In this document: in pieces, positions 27,753 to 38,423 of the stretch
How positions within the stretch are numbered: position 1 is the first letter of the stretch
Layout: each line of letters opens with the position of its first letter
Origin: Paraburkholderia tagetis
GTDB lineage: Bacteria > Pseudomonadota > Gammaproteobacteria > Burkholderiales > Burkholderiaceae
Reading direction: 5' to 3'
Assembly: GCF_022213065.1 (NCBI RefSeq)
Contig: NZ_JAKLJA010000003.1
Span: 124,001-188,000 of the forward strand
DNA length: 64,000 nucleotides
Notes under the pieces: generated by a model
The model's input: the letters and a program-made list of their open reading frames with translations, nothing else
The model's database searches: none
Told to the model about the DNA's origin: nothing
Translations under genes and position numbers: made by a program

Positions 27753-28643
27753 ATGTCTACCCTCTACGAATCCACGCTCCGCTCGCTGCCGCTCCTCGGC
27801 CGCGGCAAGGTCCGCGACAACTATGCCGTGGGCGACGACAAGCTGCTGATCGTCACGACCGACCGCCTGTCGGCGTTCGACGTCATCATGGGCGAGCCGA
27901 TTCCGCGCAAGGGCGAGGTGCTCAACCAGATGGCCGACTTCTGGTTCGAGAAGCTCAAGCATGTCGTGCCGAACCACCTCACGGGCGTCGCGCCGGAAAG
28001 CGTCGTGGCCGCCGACGAAGTCGATCAGGTCAAGGGCCGCGCCGTGGTGGTGAAGCGCCTGGAGCCGATCCTCGTCGAGGCCGTGGTGCGCGGCTATCTG
28101 GCCGGCAGCGGCTGGAAGGATTATCAGGCGACGGGCGCCGTGTGCGGCGTCGAGCTGCCGCCGGGCCTGCAAAACGCGCAGAAGCTGCCCGAGCCGATCT
28201 TCACGCCGGCGGCCAAGGCCGAAATGGGCCACCACGACGAGAACATCACCTACGAAGAGATGGAGCGCCGCATCGGCACCGAGCTCTCGCGCACCATCAA
28301 AGAGATTTCGATCAAGCTGTACAAGGAAGCCGCCGATTACGCGGCCACGCGCGGCATCATCATCGCCGACACCAAGTTCGAGTTCGGTCTGGACAACCAG
28401 GGCCAGCTCTATCTGATGGACGAGGCGCTCACCGCCGATTCGTCGCGCTTCTGGCCGGCGGACCAATATCAGGTGGGCTCGAACCCGCCGTCGTTCGACA
28501 AGCAGTTCGTGCGCGACTGGCTCGAAACCCAGGACTGGAAGAAGGAGCCGCCGGCGCCGAAGCTGCCCGACGATGTGCTGGCGAAGACGTCGGCGAAATA
28601 TCAGGAGGCGCTCGAGCGCCTCACCGGTCAGAAGCTGGCATAA
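27753..28643 (+). CDS. purC: SAICAR synthase
   Basis: Phosphoribosylaminoimidazole-succinocarboxamide synthase, 296 residues, of the longer type seen in yeast and Betaproteobacteria. [58 protein letters not shown] and [30 protein letters not shown] are signatures. It joins aspartate to CAIR using ATP in purine synthesis. Followed by purE after 30 bases and then purK, so a purCEK operon. Confidence 0.97.
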   Translation: MSTLYESTLRSLPLLGRGKVRDNYAVGDDKLLIVTTDRLSAFDVIMGEPIPRKGEVLNQMADFWFEKLKHVVPNHLTGVAPESVVAADEVDQVKGRAVVVKRLEPILVEAVVRGYLAGSGWKDYQATGAVCGVELPPGLQNAQKLPEPIFTPAAKAEMGHHDENITYEEMERRIGTELSRTIKEISIKLYKEAADYAATRGIIIADTKFEFGLDNQGQLYLMDEALTADSSRFWPADQYQVGSNPPSFDKQFVRDWLETQDWKKEPPAPKLPDDVLAKTSAKYQEALERLTGQKLA

Positions 28644-28673
28644 ATCAGCGCAAAGAGGGAAGAAGGAAGCACA

Positions 28674-29192
<519 letters not shown>

Positions 29193-29261
29193 CTGCGGCG
29201 CGCGAAGGCGCTCGCAGTGAAACCGCGCAGTGAAGCTGTGAAGTGACATCGTCGAGACGCA

Positions 29262-29291
29262 AAGAGGCGGGGCCGTGCGCTCCCGCCTCTT
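29262..29291. other. Stem-loop between purE and purK
   Basis: Perfect 10-bp arms AAGAGGCGGG (29262-29271) and CCCGCCTCTT (29282-29291) with a ten-base loop, 70 bases after purE. No T run follows on the plus strand, so it may be a weak terminator, an RNA-processing site, or an mRNA stabiliser within the pur operon. Confidence 0.5.
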
Positions 29292-29370
29292 GCCGTTGCG
29301 ACGTTAAACCTCGGTCTGGCCCGCGCGCCGTCTCCCGGCGCGGCGCGGCCAGCCGCGACCGACCACGAAG

Positions 29371-30597
29371 ATGACTTCTGACAACTCTCCGGTTTCACCG
29401 ATCCTGCCCGGCGCCTGGCTGGGCATGGTGGGTGGCGGCCAGCTCGGCCGCATGTTCTGCTTTGCCGCTCAGGCAATGGGCTATCGCGTTGCCGTGCTCG
29501 ATCCCGATGCGACGAGCCCCGCTGGCGCCGTCGCCGACCGCCATATCTGCGCACCCTACGACGACGAAGCCGCGCTGACCGAGCTCGCGCGCCTGTGCGC
29601 GGCCATCTCGACCGAATTCGAGAACGTGCCCGCGGCGAGCCTCGACGCGCTCGCGAAGTCGACCTTCGTGAGCCCCGCCGGCCGCTGCGTGGCCGTCGCG
29701 CAGGACCGCATCGCCGAGAAGCGCTTTATTGCGGCTGCGGGCGTGCCGGTCGCGCCGCATGTGGTGATCGAGTCGTCGCAGGCGCTCGCCGCGATCGGCG
29801 ACGAGGCGCTTGTCGCCGTGCTGCCGGGCATTCTCAAGACCGCGCGCATGGGCTACGACGGCAAAGGCCAGATCCGCGTGACCAACGCCGAGGAAGTGCG
29901 CGAGGCGCATGCGTCGCTCGGCGGCGTGGCCTGCGTGCTGGAAAAGCGCCTGCCGCTGAAGTTCGAGGTGAGCGCGCTCATCGCACGCGGCGTGAGCGGC
30001 GCGAGCGTGGTCTATCCGCTCGCGCAGAACGTGCACCGCAACGGCGTGCTCTCGCACACCATCGTGCCCGCGCCCGACGCGAGCCCAGCGCTCGTGCAGC
30101 AGGCGCAGCAGGCGGCGATCCAGATCGCGGCGAAGCTCGGCTATGTGGGCGTGCTGTGCGTGGAATTCTTCATCCTCGAAGACGGCTCGCTCGTTGCCAA
30201 TGAAATGGCGCCGCGCCCGCACAATTCCGGCCACTATACGGTCGATGCGTGCGCTACGAGCCAGTTCGAGCAGCAGGTGCGCGCGATGACCGGCATGCCG
30301 CTCGGCGACCCGCGCCAGCACTCGCCGGCCGTGATGCTCAACATTCTCGGCGACGTGTGGTTTTCCGCGGGCGCCGCCGATGCGAAGCCGCAAGGTCCTC
30401 GTTCGGGCGCCACGCCCGTTATCCCGCCATGGGACCAGGTCGCGGCGATGCCCTCCGCGCGCCTGCATCTGTACGGCAAGGAAGAGGCGCGTCCAGGCCG
30501 CAAGATGGGCCACGTGAACTTCACCGCACCGACGCTCGACGAAGCGCGCACGGCCGCACGCGATTGCGCGCGCCTGTTGCACATTGCCACGCGCTGA
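29371..30597 (+). CDS. purK: 5-(carboxyamino)imidazole ribonucleotide synthase
   Basis: A 408-residue ATP-grasp enzyme. [29 protein letters not shown] is the N-terminal nucleotide domain, [18 protein letters not shown] the glycine-rich ATP loop, and [26 protein letters not shown] the metal and substrate site. It makes N5-CAIR from AIR, bicarbonate and ATP. Third gene of purCEK; sua5 begins 13 bases after its stop. Confidence 0.97.
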   Translation: MTSDNSPVSPILPGAWLGMVGGGQLGRMFCFAAQAMGYRVAVLDPDATSPAGAVADRHICAPYDDEAALTELARLCAAISTEFENVPAASLDALAKSTFVSPAGRCVAVAQDRIAEKRFIAAAGVPVAPHVVIESSQALAAIGDEALVAVLPGILKTARMGYDGKGQIRVTNAEEVREAHASLGGVACVLEKRLPLKFEVSALIARGVSGASVVYPLAQNVHRNGVLSHTIVPAPDASPALVQQAQQAAIQIAAKLGYVGVLCVEFFILEDGSLVANEMAPRPHNSGHYTVDACATSQFEQQVRAMTGMPLGDPRQHSPAVMLNILGDVWFSAGAADAKPQGPRSGATPVIPPWDQVAAMPSARLHLYGKEEARPGRKMGHVNFTAPTLDEARTAARDCARLLHIATR

Positions 30598-30610
30598 GCC
30601 GGGCCGCATC

Positions 30611-31675
30611 ATGTCCGATAAGCAGCCAAGCCGGAACGTCGGCACGCCTGAATTAAGCGGGCCTCAGCCGGCTGCCGCCGACATCGAGCAGGCCGCCGCA
30701 TTGCTCGACGCGGGCGAGCTGGTTGCGTTTCCGACCGAGACGGTCTACGGGCTCGGCGGCGACGCGGCGAGCCCCGAGGCCGTCGCGCGCATCTACGCCG
30801 CAAAGGGCCGGCCCGCGAATCATCCGGTGATCGTGCATCTGCCGCCGGGCGGCGACCCTCGGTACTGGGCTGCCGAGTGGCCCGAGGCCGCGCAGAAGCT
30901 CGTCGATGCCTTCTGGCCCGGCCCGCTGACCTTGATCGTCAAACGCCATGCGCGCATTCCCGATGCGGTGAGCGGCGGCCAGGATTCCGTGGGCTTGCGC
31001 TGCCCCTCGCATCCGGTGGCGCAGCAACTGCTGGCCGCGTTCTCGAAGCGGCGCGGCGGCCATGGCGGCGTCGCGGCGCCCTCGGCGAACCGCTTCGGCC
31101 ACGTGAGCCCGACCACGGCGCAGCACGTGCGCGAGGAGTTCGGCGCGACGGTGCACGTGCTCGACGGCGGCCCGTGCGACGTCGGCATCGAGTCGACGAT
31201 TCTCGACCTCTCGCGCGGCTTCCCGGCGCTGCTGCGCCCGGGTCATGTGAGCCCGCACGATATCGCGCGCGTGCTGGGCGAGGCGCCGCGCCTGCCCGAT
31301 GGCTCGGACGCCACGGCGCCGCGCGCTTCGGGCACGCTCAAGGCGCATTACGCGCCGCGCACGCCGCTCGCGCTGCTGCCGTTCGAGGCGCTGGAGCCGC
31401 TGCTAGCCGCCGCGCGCGACGCGGGCGAAACGGTGGCGCTGGTGGCGCGCGGCTCGCGCGCCGGCGCGTGGGCGAGCGCCGCGAACGTGCATTTCGTGGC
31501 CGCGCCGGAAGAGCCGCAGGCCTACGCGCGCGAACTCTATGGCCTGCTGCGCGCGCTCGATCGCGCGAACGTCTCGCGCATCCTCATCGAGAAGCTGCCC
31601 GAGACCATCGAGTGGATTGCCGTGAACGACCGCCTCGGCCGCGCGGCCGCGGCGTTCGAGGCGCAGCAGGACTAA
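30611..31675 (+). CDS. sua5: L-threonylcarbamoyladenylate synthase, Sua5 type
   Basis: A 354-residue two-domain protein: the YrdC catalytic domain (AAALLDAGELVAFPTETVYGLGGDA, KGRPANHPVIVHL, CPSHPVAQQLL, APSANRFGHVSPTTAQHV, ESTILDLSRGFPALLRPG) and a C-terminal Sua5 Rossmann-like domain. It makes the threonylcarbamoyl-AMP used for t6A37 of ANN-reading tRNAs. ATG 30611 gives the usual start; it follows purK by 13 bases and shares its transcript. A strong terminator follows. Confidence 0.95.
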   Translation: MSDKQPSRNVGTPELSGPQPAAADIEQAAALLDAGELVAFPTETVYGLGGDAASPEAVARIYAAKGRPANHPVIVHLPPGGDPRYWAAEWPEAAQKLVDAFWPGPLTLIVKRHARIPDAVSGGQDSVGLRCPSHPVAQQLLAAFSKRRGGHGGVAAPSANRFGHVSPTTAQHVREEFGATVHVLDGGPCDVGIESTILDLSRGFPALLRPGHVSPHDIARVLGEAPRLPDGSDATAPRASGTLKAHYAPRTPLALLPFEALEPLLAAARDAGETVALVARGSRAGAWASAANVHFVAAPEEPQAYARELYGLLRALDRANVSRILIEKLPETIEWIAVNDRLGRAAAAFEAQQD

Positions 31676-31698
31676 AGCGCGATCGCTCTCGCTCAATG

Positions 31699-31738
31699 AA
31701 AACACCCCACGACCCTGACGGGCCGTGGGGTGTTTTTT
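31699..31738. terminator. Intrinsic terminator after sua5
   Basis: AAAACACCCCACG (31699-31711) and CGTGGGGTGTTTT (31724-31736) form a perfect stem followed by T, with A before it, so it serves both the pur-sua5 transcript and the convergent SGNH hydrolase gene. Downstream at about 31785-31825 a 12-base unit close to GCGCGGCTTACT is repeated three to four times up to and across the stop codon of the hydrolase gene. Confidence 0.85.
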
Positions 31739-31813
31739 CGCGTGCCGGGAGGGCCTGCACGTGTGGCTGCGTGGGGCTTTCTGCGCGGCTTACTGCGCGG
31801 CTTACTGTGCGAC

Positions 31814-33199
31814 TTACTGCGGAGCCTTGCCGATGCCAGCTGCTGCGAGCTGCTTTTCGACGTAGGTGGCGAACTGCGCGTGCAACGCGGTGCTCGGGTG
31901 CACGAGATCCGCGAACATGTAGGTCGTGGGTGCATTGGGCGTCTTCAGCGTCTGCGGCGAGCAGAACAGCGAGCTGCCGAAGTTCTGGCCGTATGCCTGC
32001 GCGTAGGCGTTGATGGTGGCCTGCGGCGTCGTGGCCGGGTTCAGGCCCAGCGTGCTTTGCGGATTGGCCAGTGCATAGTTGGTAGCGTTGGTCACCATCT
32101 GCGTGAGGTTGCAGGCGGTATCCGTGTTCGTCACGGTGAAGCCGAGGCTCGCCGCGTTCTGGACCGACTGGTCGATCCACGAGAACGTATCGATCGGGAT
32201 GACCTTCTTTGCCGCGAGCGAAGGCTGAAGACCCTGCAGCAACGCGAGGTTGTACATCGCCGAAACGAGCGAGAGCGCCTGGTCGGGCGCGTTCGCGGAG
32301 CCGGGCGTCGCGCCGGCGCTCGAATCGGCGGCCAGCGCTGCCGGCGTCTTGCCGATGTCGGGCGCCGTCGCGACCGCGACCTTGGCCGTGCCGGCAATCT
32401 GCGTGTTGACGAGCGTGGCCAGCGTCTGGGCGGCGGTTAGGATCGGCATGACCGACGCGAAGTCGGTGCTGGCGTTCGGGTCCGACGTGACGATGTTCAG
32501 CGCGATGGCAGCGGGCACGAGCGCCTGGGCCTGTGCCGTCGTAAAGCCCTCGGCCACCAGTTGCTGAAGCGCCTTTTGCTGGGTCGCGGGGTCGCTCGCG
32601 GCCGCCGTGAAGTTGGCTTTGGCGAGCGCGGTGGCGAACGCCGTGAGCCCGGCGCCCTTGTTATCGAGCAGCACCAGGATTTCGTTCGCGCCACCTTCGA
32701 CGAGCACGATCTGATTTGCATTGAAGCCGCCGTGCTGCGCCAGATACTGGTTGACCTGCCAGGTCAGCGGCTGCTCGCTCGCGGCCGGAATCGCGGCGCT
32801 GATATTGGCCACGCCGCCGGTCGAGACCATCGCGCCGCCCTGTGCGTAGTCGAGGCCGCCCGTTGCCGTCAACGGCACGCCGAAGCCGCCTTCGAAGGCC
32901 GGCGTGAGCGGATTGCCGAAATACTCGGAGACCTTCTGCGCCCAGACTTCGCCCGGGTTGGTCGTGAAGCGGCCGCCACCGAAGCCTGGCAGAATCTGCT
33001 CCGAATACGTGCCGGCGTCGGTGAGGCTCGTACCGAATGCCACCACCTGCATGCTCACGCCGGACGGCGGCGGCGTGCTCGCGTTGCTGCTACTGCCGCC
33101 ACCGCCGCCGCACGCGGCGAGGAGGGCGAAAGCCGCGCTTGCGAGAGCGATCTGCGTGGCGCGCACGAGCTTACGGTGCTCCGGTCCTTGTTGCTTCAT
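31814..33199 (-). CDS. SGNH/GDSL-family hydrolase, predicted outer-membrane or periplasmic lipoprotein
   Basis: About 461 residues from ATG 33199. The N terminus is a lipoprotein signal: IALASAAFALLAACGGGGGSSS with Cys 30 as the lipidated residue. Block I is VVAFGTSLTDAGTY (nucleophile Ser 58), block III VLVEGGANEIL with the oxyanion Asn, and block V ADLVHPSTALHAQF with the catalytic Asp and His. These mark a GDSL esterase/lipase. The substrate is unknown. The two C-terminal Cys (ACNLTQM and LFCSPQ) may pair. No autotransporter barrel is present, unlike EstA-type enzymes. AGGAG lies 12 bases before the ATG; an in-frame earlier start is possible. Confidence 0.85.
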   Translation of the reverse strand: MKQQGPEHRKLVRATQIALASAAFALLAACGGGGGSSSNASTPPPSGVSMQVVAFGTSLTDAGTYSEQILPGFGGGRFTTNPGEVWAQKVSEYFGNPLTPAFEGGFGVPLTATGGLDYAQGGAMVSTGGVANISAAIPAASEQPLTWQVNQYLAQHGGFNANQIVLVEGGANEILVLLDNKGAGLTAFATALAKANFTAAASDPATQQKALQQLVAEGFTTAQAQALVPAAIALNIVTSDPNASTDFASVMPILTAAQTLATLVNTQIAGTAKVAVATAPDIGKTPAALAADSSAGATPGSANAPDQALSLVSAMYNLALLQGLQPSLAAKKVIPIDTFSWIDQSVQNAASLGFTVTNTDTACNLTQMVTNATNYALANPQSTLGLNPATTPQATINAYAQAYGQNFGSSLFCSPQTLKTPNAPTTYMFADLVHPSTALHAQFATYVEKQLAAAGIGKAPQ

Positions 33200-33323
33200 A
33201 TTCACTTCATCTCCTCTGTGTGTGGCCTGTGTTGCCACTGCCTGATGCCAGCTTCTGATGCTGCCTGTGCCGCTTGTCTTCTCGCGCCGAGGTTATGTTC
33301 TGGCCGTCAGACTACGCAATCTG

Positions 33324-33794
33324 TCAGATTTTGTGCGACTCGAAGTCACCCTCGGTGTTGTTTTCCGACACGCATGTTCCTGTCGCGATCATGCCGGGCC
33401 CGATCTGCGCCGCGTCCCGGCGCGCGCACCAGTCGGGCGGCGCGAACAGCGCGGCAAGCCGCGAGCGCAAGTCGGGCATGCGCGAGGAGTCGCGCGCCAT
33501 GGCAAGCCACTCGTGAAAGCTCGCCTTGAGCGGGTTGTAGGTGTCGAGCGGCTTGACGATGCCGTAGACGGGCGGCTCGTGCGCGTCTTCCTCGACATAG
33601 CTGCCGAACAGGCGGTCCCAGATCGCAAGCATGCCTGCGTAATTGCGATCGATGTATTGCGCATTGCGTGCGTGATAGACGCGATGCATCGACGGCGTGT
33701 TGAGCACGTATTCGAGCCAGCCCAGTTTTGCGATGGCCTGGGTGTGCACGAAGGGCGCGAGGGCGAGCAACAGCCATTCAGCGTCGAACTGCAC
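33324..33794 (-). pseudogene. Fragment of a sterol desaturase / fatty acid hydroxylase family protein
   Basis: The frame resembles the C-terminal half of this di-iron membrane family: HTQAIAKLGWLEYVLNTPSMHRVYHARNAQYIDRNYAGMLAIWDRLFGSYVEE and YGIVKPLDTYNPL. The family normally reads NTPS-HHRVHH at this point and needs these His to bind iron; here two are replaced (MHRVYH). The N-terminal membrane segments and first His clusters are missing, as no related frame lies upstream. A perfect AAGGAGG stands 12 bases before a GTG at 33794, so a truncated product could still be made. Best read as a decaying remnant. Confidence 0.75.
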
Positions 33795-34143
33795 GAACGT
33801 CGGTCCTCCTTGTCCCGTGTGCGGCGCTGGCGAGTCAGCGCGGCGTTGTTGTGTTGTGTCGATCGCGCCTGGCCATATTCTGAGGCGCCACCGGACTTTG
33901 CCCGTCAGAGTACACGCCCGATGCGTGCGGCGCTCGGGGCTTTGCTAGAGGAAATCTTCGAGCGGCGCGCCCGGCAGGAGAGGGTGTGGGGAGCGGGAAG
34001 GGGCCGCGCGCAGGTCAAGTCGATGGACCTGGTCGGCATACGAAGTCATCAAGGCAAGCGTGCGTTACGAACGAGCGGCGCAGCGCGATGCCGATGCACC
34101 GCTCGTTCGAGCGCGCCAGGATTGCGCTGGCGCGCCAATGCCA
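33795..34143. other. 349-bp region between dacB and the desaturase fragment
   Basis: No gene seen. It is the place where the missing N-terminal part of the desaturase would have been, but no frame here resembles it. No clear terminator for dacB was found. Confidence 0.4.
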
Positions 34144-35856
34144 TCAATGCGCGCCGCGTGTCCGCTTTACGGTCTGATTCACGGCCTTATGCCCGGCAGC
34201 CTTGCTGGTCTTTTCCGCTTTCGCCACGTGGCCGGCTCTCGCCGCCTTGGGCGCGCGCTTCGGATGCGGATCGACATACACGGGCTTTTCCTCGGGCATG
34301 CCTTGGTAGACCCATTCGAGCAGCGCGTCGTGCGCAGCGCGCGCGGCTTCGGCACGCGGATCGTTGATAAGGCTCACGACGATCCAGCTCTCGCCGTTTT
34401 GCGCGGCCACATAGCCCGCGATCGCGCGCACGTCGCGCAGCGTGCCGGTCTTGATATGCGCATTGCCGTCCACGCCCGCATTGTTCAGGCGGTGGCGCAT
34501 CGTGCCGTCCACGCCCGCGATTGGCAGCGAGTCGATGAACGGCTGCGCCACCGGGCTCGCATTGGCGGCTTGCAGCAGATTCGCGAGCGAGAGCGCGCTG
34601 ATGTGCTCCTCGCGCGACAGGCCGCAGCCGTTGTCGAGCACGAGATCCGACATGGAGAGGCCGCTCTTGCGCAGGAACGCGGAGACGGCGGCGGCGGCCT
34701 TCGCCGTGGTCGCGGGCGGCTTGCCTTCGACGGCGCCGAGCGTGAGGAACAGGTTGCGCGCCATCACGTTGTTGCTGAACTTGTTGATGTCGTGCACGAC
34801 GTCCGAGAGCGGCGGGCTCTGATGCACGCCCAGCAGACGCGCGCGCGGCGGCACGACGCCTTCGCGCGTGGTGCCCGAAAAGCTGCCGCCGGCTTGCTGC
34901 CAGAGCGCGAGAAAGCCGTCGGCGAAGAAGGTGCTGTGATCGACAGGCGCGGCCATGTTGAGCGTGCGCTCGCCGCAGTGCATCGCGTAGTTGCCCGCGA
35001 AGCTTGCCGTGACGATGCCGTTCGCGCCCGGCGTGACCTGCGGGCTCGGCAGCAGGCCGCCGCACTTGCCGCCGCGCTCGCGGATCTGGTTGTCGATCTG
35101 CCATTGCGCAACGGGCGGCACCACGTTGATCGAGACGCCTTCACGCGAAGGCGAGAACGTGAACGAGACCGCCTTGAACGCGTACATCAACGGATCGGGG
35201 CCGACGTTGTACGGCGCGCTGTCGTCGCCGTCGAACGAGGGCAGGTCGCGCGTGGACACGTCGAACTCGCTCTTGTCGAGCACGAGTGCGCCTTCGATGC
35301 GCACGATGCCGGTTGCGCGGATCTTCTGCACGAGATCGATCAGTTCCTCGGGGACGAGCTTCGGGTCGCCCGTGCCCTTGATGTAGAGGTTGCCGTGCAG
35401 GGTACCGCTCGCGTCCACGTCGCCGTCGGTGTAGGCGCTGGTCTTCCAGCGGTAGTCGGGCCCGAGCATCGCGAGGCCGCTCCACGTGGTGACCAGCTTC
35501 ATCGTCGAGGCGGGCATCATCGGCTGGCCCGCGTTGACGGCGACGCTCGGCTGGCGGTCGCCCACTTTCTCGATCACGACGCTCACCGACGACAGCGGCA
35601 CGTGTGCGCGCTCGAGCCCCGCCATCACGCTGGGCGGCAGGACGGTGCTGACATTGATCGTGGGCACGCGAGCGCCCGCGGGCTGGGCCTCGGCCGGCGT
35701 GCCGGCAAAGGTCGCGGCGAGCGCTGCGCAGGCAAGGGCGAGCGCGAGGGGACGAACAAAGGGACGAACGAGGGGACGAGTGCGGGGACGAACAAGGGCG
35801 CGCGGTGTGTTCAGGCGCAACAGGGTGCGTAGTCGGGACAGCGAAACGGGCGGCAT
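34144..35856 (-). CDS. dacB: D-alanyl-D-alanine carboxypeptidase/endopeptidase (PBP4)
   Basis: A 570-residue class C penicillin-binding protein. Signal peptide in the first 57 residues (ALALACAALAATFAGTPAEAQ), active-site SxxK in PASTMKL (Ser 117, Lys 120), SxN in HDINKFSNNVMARNLFL, and KTG in NAHIKTGTLRDVRAIAGY. It trims and opens peptide crosslinks of murein in the periplasm. Two features are odd: RPRTRPLVRPFVRPL in the signal region, made by a 12-base tandem unit (GGGACGAACAAA) at about 35753-35800, and a very basic C-terminal tail (KRAPKAARAGHVAKAEKTSK) that might bind the wall or nucleic acid. Confidence 0.94.
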   Translation of the reverse strand: MPPVSLSRLRTLLRLNTPRALVRPRTRPLVRPFVRPLALALACAALAATFAGTPAEAQPAGARVPTINVSTVLPPSVMAGLERAHVPLSSVSVVIEKVGDRQPSVAVNAGQPMMPASTMKLVTTWSGLAMLGPDYRWKTSAYTDGDVDASGTLHGNLYIKGTGDPKLVPEELIDLVQKIRATGIVRIEGALVLDKSEFDVSTRDLPSFDGDDSAPYNVGPDPLMYAFKAVSFTFSPSREGVSINVVPPVAQWQIDNQIRERGGKCGGLLPSPQVTPGANGIVTASFAGNYAMHCGERTLNMAAPVDHSTFFADGFLALWQQAGGSFSGTTREGVVPPRARLLGVHQSPPLSDVVHDINKFSNNVMARNLFLTLGAVEGKPPATTAKAAAAVSAFLRKSGLSMSDLVLDNGCGLSREEHISALSLANLLQAANASPVAQPFIDSLPIAGVDGTMRHRLNNAGVDGNAHIKTGTLRDVRAIAGYVAAQNGESWIVVSLINDPRAEAARAAHDALLEWVYQGMPEEKPVYVDPHPKRAPKAARAGHVAKAEKTSKAAGHKAVNQTVKRTRGAH

Positions 35857-36411
35857 GAAGAACGTTGGACGAGGGCAGGCAATGCAGGGGCCGCGCGCGG
35901 CGCGTTATGCCCGGGTTGGCCCGGGCGGGCCCGGGGGGCTTTGCGCGACATCGTGCGCGGACGCGGAAACGGCAGGCGCGCGGCTTTCGCGATGCGTGCG
36001 TCGACTTGCGTTGCCTTGCGTGCCGACCGAGGAAAACTCGAAGACAACGCGAAGGCAACTGAAAGGGCGCGTTCGCATCGCGGCGCCGCGCGCCGCAAAA
36101 GCGCCCATTGTAAAGACCTCGCGTGGCGTGCGCGTATCGTCAGCGAGAAATGTGAGAAAAGTCGCGCGAACACAGCGTCCGGCAGCGCAGGGCAGCCGCA
36201 CGGCAGCACCAGATGCCCGCATGCGTTCGCGTTTTCGTCCGCGCGCGCCGTCATGCCCGGCGGGAGCGCGGCGCTTCGCGTGCTGCCGGAGCATCTGTTG
36301 AAGGCAGGCGGCGTGTGGCGTGAGTCGAGTGGCGAGGCGCTAGAATGCACCCATCGTCATTTACTTCAGGCGCGGCGCCGCGCGTGCCGCCTTGCCAATT
36401 CATTCATTACG
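35857..36411. other. 555-bp divergent region between dacB and the QseB-like regulator
   Basis: No gene is convincing, although long frames are open through it. TAGAAT near 36339 is a possible -10 element for the regulator operon, about 70 bases from its ATG. I saw no PmrA/QseB-type repeat here, so autoregulation is not supported by the sequence. Confidence 0.4.
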
Positions 36412-37074
36412 ATGCGCATACTGCTAGTCGAAGATGACCGCATGATCGCCGAGGGTGTGCGCAAGGCGCTGCGCGGCGAAGGCTTCGCGGTCGACTGGGT
36501 CGAGGACGGCGACGCCGCGCTCTCGGCCGCGAGCGCGGACGCCTACGATCTGATGCTGCTCGACCTCGGGCTGCCCAAGCGCGATGGTCTCGACGTGCTG
36601 CGCACGCTGCGCGCGCGCAATGTGGCGCTGCCCGTGCTGATCCTCACCGCGCGCGACGCCATTGCCGACCGCGTGAAGGGCCTCGATGCCGGCGCCGACG
36701 ACTACCTCATCAAGCCCTTCGATCTCGACGAACTGGGCGCGCGCATGCGCGCGCTGATCCGCCGCCAGTCGGGCCGCAGCGACTCCACGATCCGCCACGG
36801 CTCGATCACGCTCGATCCCGCCTCCCACCAGGTCACTCAGGACGGCGCGCCCGTTGCGCTCTCCGCGCGCGAGTTCGCCTTGCTCGAGGCGCTGCTCGCG
36901 CGCCCCGGCGCGGTGCTCTCCAAGACCCAGCTCGAAGAGAAGATGTACGGCTGGGGCGAGGAGATCGGCAGCAACACGGTCGAGGTCTATATCCACGCGC
37001 TGCGCAAGAAGCTCGGCGCCGATCTGATCCGCAACGTGCGCGGCCTCGGCTACATGATCGCCAAAGACGCATGA
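36412..37074 (+). CDS. qseB: OmpR-family response regulator, QseB/PmrA-like
   Basis: A 220-residue regulator: receiver with acidic D8/D9, phosphorylation site D51 (LMLLDLGLPKRDGLDV) and Lys in GADDYLIKPF, then a winged helix ending VEVYIHALRKKLGADLIRNVRGLGYMI. It is closest to QseB and PmrA/BasR. Start MRILLVEDDRMIAEG is the only one that fits. The kinase gene follows after 47 bases, and a box of the type bound by this family lies before degP further down, so it probably activates an envelope-stress gene. The symbol is by similarity. Confidence 0.88.
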   Translation: MRILLVEDDRMIAEGVRKALRGEGFAVDWVEDGDAALSAASADAYDLMLLDLGLPKRDGLDVLRTLRARNVALPVLILTARDAIADRVKGLDAGADDYLIKPFDLDELGARMRALIRRQSGRSDSTIRHGSITLDPASHQVTQDGAPVALSAREFALLEALLARPGAVLSKTQLEEKMYGWGEEIGSNTVEVYIHALRKKLGADLIRNVRGLGYMIAKDA

Positions 37075-37121
37075 GGACGCGTGAGGATGCATGAAGACGC
37101 GCGCCGCCCGATGAGTTCTGC

Positions 37122-38423
37122 ATGAGTTCAATTCGAAGACAACTGCTGTTCTGGCTCCTCGCGATCGTGGTCGCGGGCGTGAGCCTGGCGGGCTGGCTGA
37201 TCTATCGTCAGGCGCTCGCCGAAGCCAACGAGCTGTTCGATTACCAGTTGCAGGAGATTGCCGCAGCGCTGCCTTCCGAGCCGTTCAACGAGATTCTCAG
37301 CTCGCGCGACACCGGCACGGAAGGCATCGTCCTGCAGATCTGGAACCGCAACGGCGAGCTGATGTACTACTCGCATCCGCGTGCGCCGCTCGCGCCGCGC
37401 GCGGAACTCGGCTTTTCGACCGAGCGCACCGACCGCGGCGACTGGCGCGTCTATGGCGCGATCGTCGGCGACAACGTCGTGCAGCTCGCCCAGCCGATGA
37501 CCGTGCGCAACCGGCTCGCCGCGAACGTCGCGCTGCGCACGCTCTGGCCGCTGATCGTGCTGCTGCCGTTCCTCGGGCTTGCCGTGTGGATGGTGGTGGG
37601 GCGTGGCCTCAAGCCGCTCTCGCGCGTGGCGCGCGCGCTCGACACGCGCCATCCCGAGGCGCTGGAGCCGCTGCCCGAAGAGCGCCTGCCGCGCGAGGTG
37701 ACGCCGCTCGTGCATGCGCTCAACGCGCTGCTCGAGCGTCTCGCTCAGGCGCTCGATACGCAAAAGGCCTTCGTGGCCGATGCCGCGCACGAATTGCGCA
37801 CGCCGCTCGCGGCCGTGCAGATTCAGGCGCAACTCGTTGCGCGCGCAAGGGATGACGAAACGCGCCGCGAAGCGCTCGGCGATCTGCAGGCGGGCGTGAC
37901 GCGCGCCACGCGCCTCGCGGAGCAACTGCTCGCGCTCGCGCGCTCGGAACCCGATGGCCACGCACGCGAGCAAAGCGTCGACCTGCATGCGCTGCTCGAC
38001 GATTGTGTGCTCAACTATGCGCCGCTCGCGCAGCAGCGCGGCGTGGACCTCGGCATCGAGGAGAGCGGCGATGCGCACGTGCACGGCGACGCCGACGCCT
38101 TGCGCGTGATGTTCAACAACCTGCTCGACAACGCAACGAAATACACGCCTGCGGGCGGCTGCGTGGACGTGAGCCTCATCGTGAACGACGGGCATCCGCT
38201 CGTGCGGATCGAGGATAGCGGGCCCGGCATTCCCGTCGACGAACGCGAGCGCGTGTTCGACCGCTTCTATCGCGTGGGCGCGAGTGCGAACCGCGCGCGC
38301 ACGGATGTATCGGGCACGGGGCTCGGTCTCGCGATCGTGCGCCGCATTGCCGACCAGCACGACGCCACGATCACGCTCGGCGACTCGCCGGCGGGCGGGT
38401 TGCAGGTGGACGTGCGGTTTTGA
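37122..38423 (+). CDS. qseC: Sensor histidine kinase, QseC/PmrB-like
   Basis: A 433-residue kinase. Membrane segments at about 9-28 and 138-160 flank a periplasmic sensor of about 110 residues that includes IWNRNGELMYYSHPRAPL, typical of QseC. The phosphotransfer motif FVADAAHELRTPLAAVQIQ places the phosphorylated His near 223; N box FNNLLDNATKYTPAGG, G1 EDSGPGIP and G2 GTGLGLAIVRR follow. It should phosphorylate the regulator encoded just upstream. Signal unknown: QseC homologues respond to catecholamines, PmrB to metals and low pH. Short 12-base tandem units (about 37069-37095) lie in the gap before it. Confidence 0.88.
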   Translation: MSSIRRQLLFWLLAIVVAGVSLAGWLIYRQALAEANELFDYQLQEIAAALPSEPFNEILSSRDTGTEGIVLQIWNRNGELMYYSHPRAPLAPRAELGFSTERTDRGDWRVYGAIVGDNVVQLAQPMTVRNRLAANVALRTLWPLIVLLPFLGLAVWMVVGRGLKPLSRVARALDTRHPEALEPLPEERLPREVTPLVHALNALLERLAQALDTQKAFVADAAHELRTPLAAVQIQAQLVARARDDETRREALGDLQAGVTRATRLAEQLLALARSEPDGHAREQSVDLHALLDDCVLNYAPLAQQRGVDLGIEESGDAHVHGDADALRVMFNNLLDNATKYTPAGGCVDVSLIVNDGHPLVRIEDSGPGIPVDERERVFDRFYRVGASANRARTDVSGTGLGLAIVRRIADQHDATITLGDSPAGGLQVDVRF

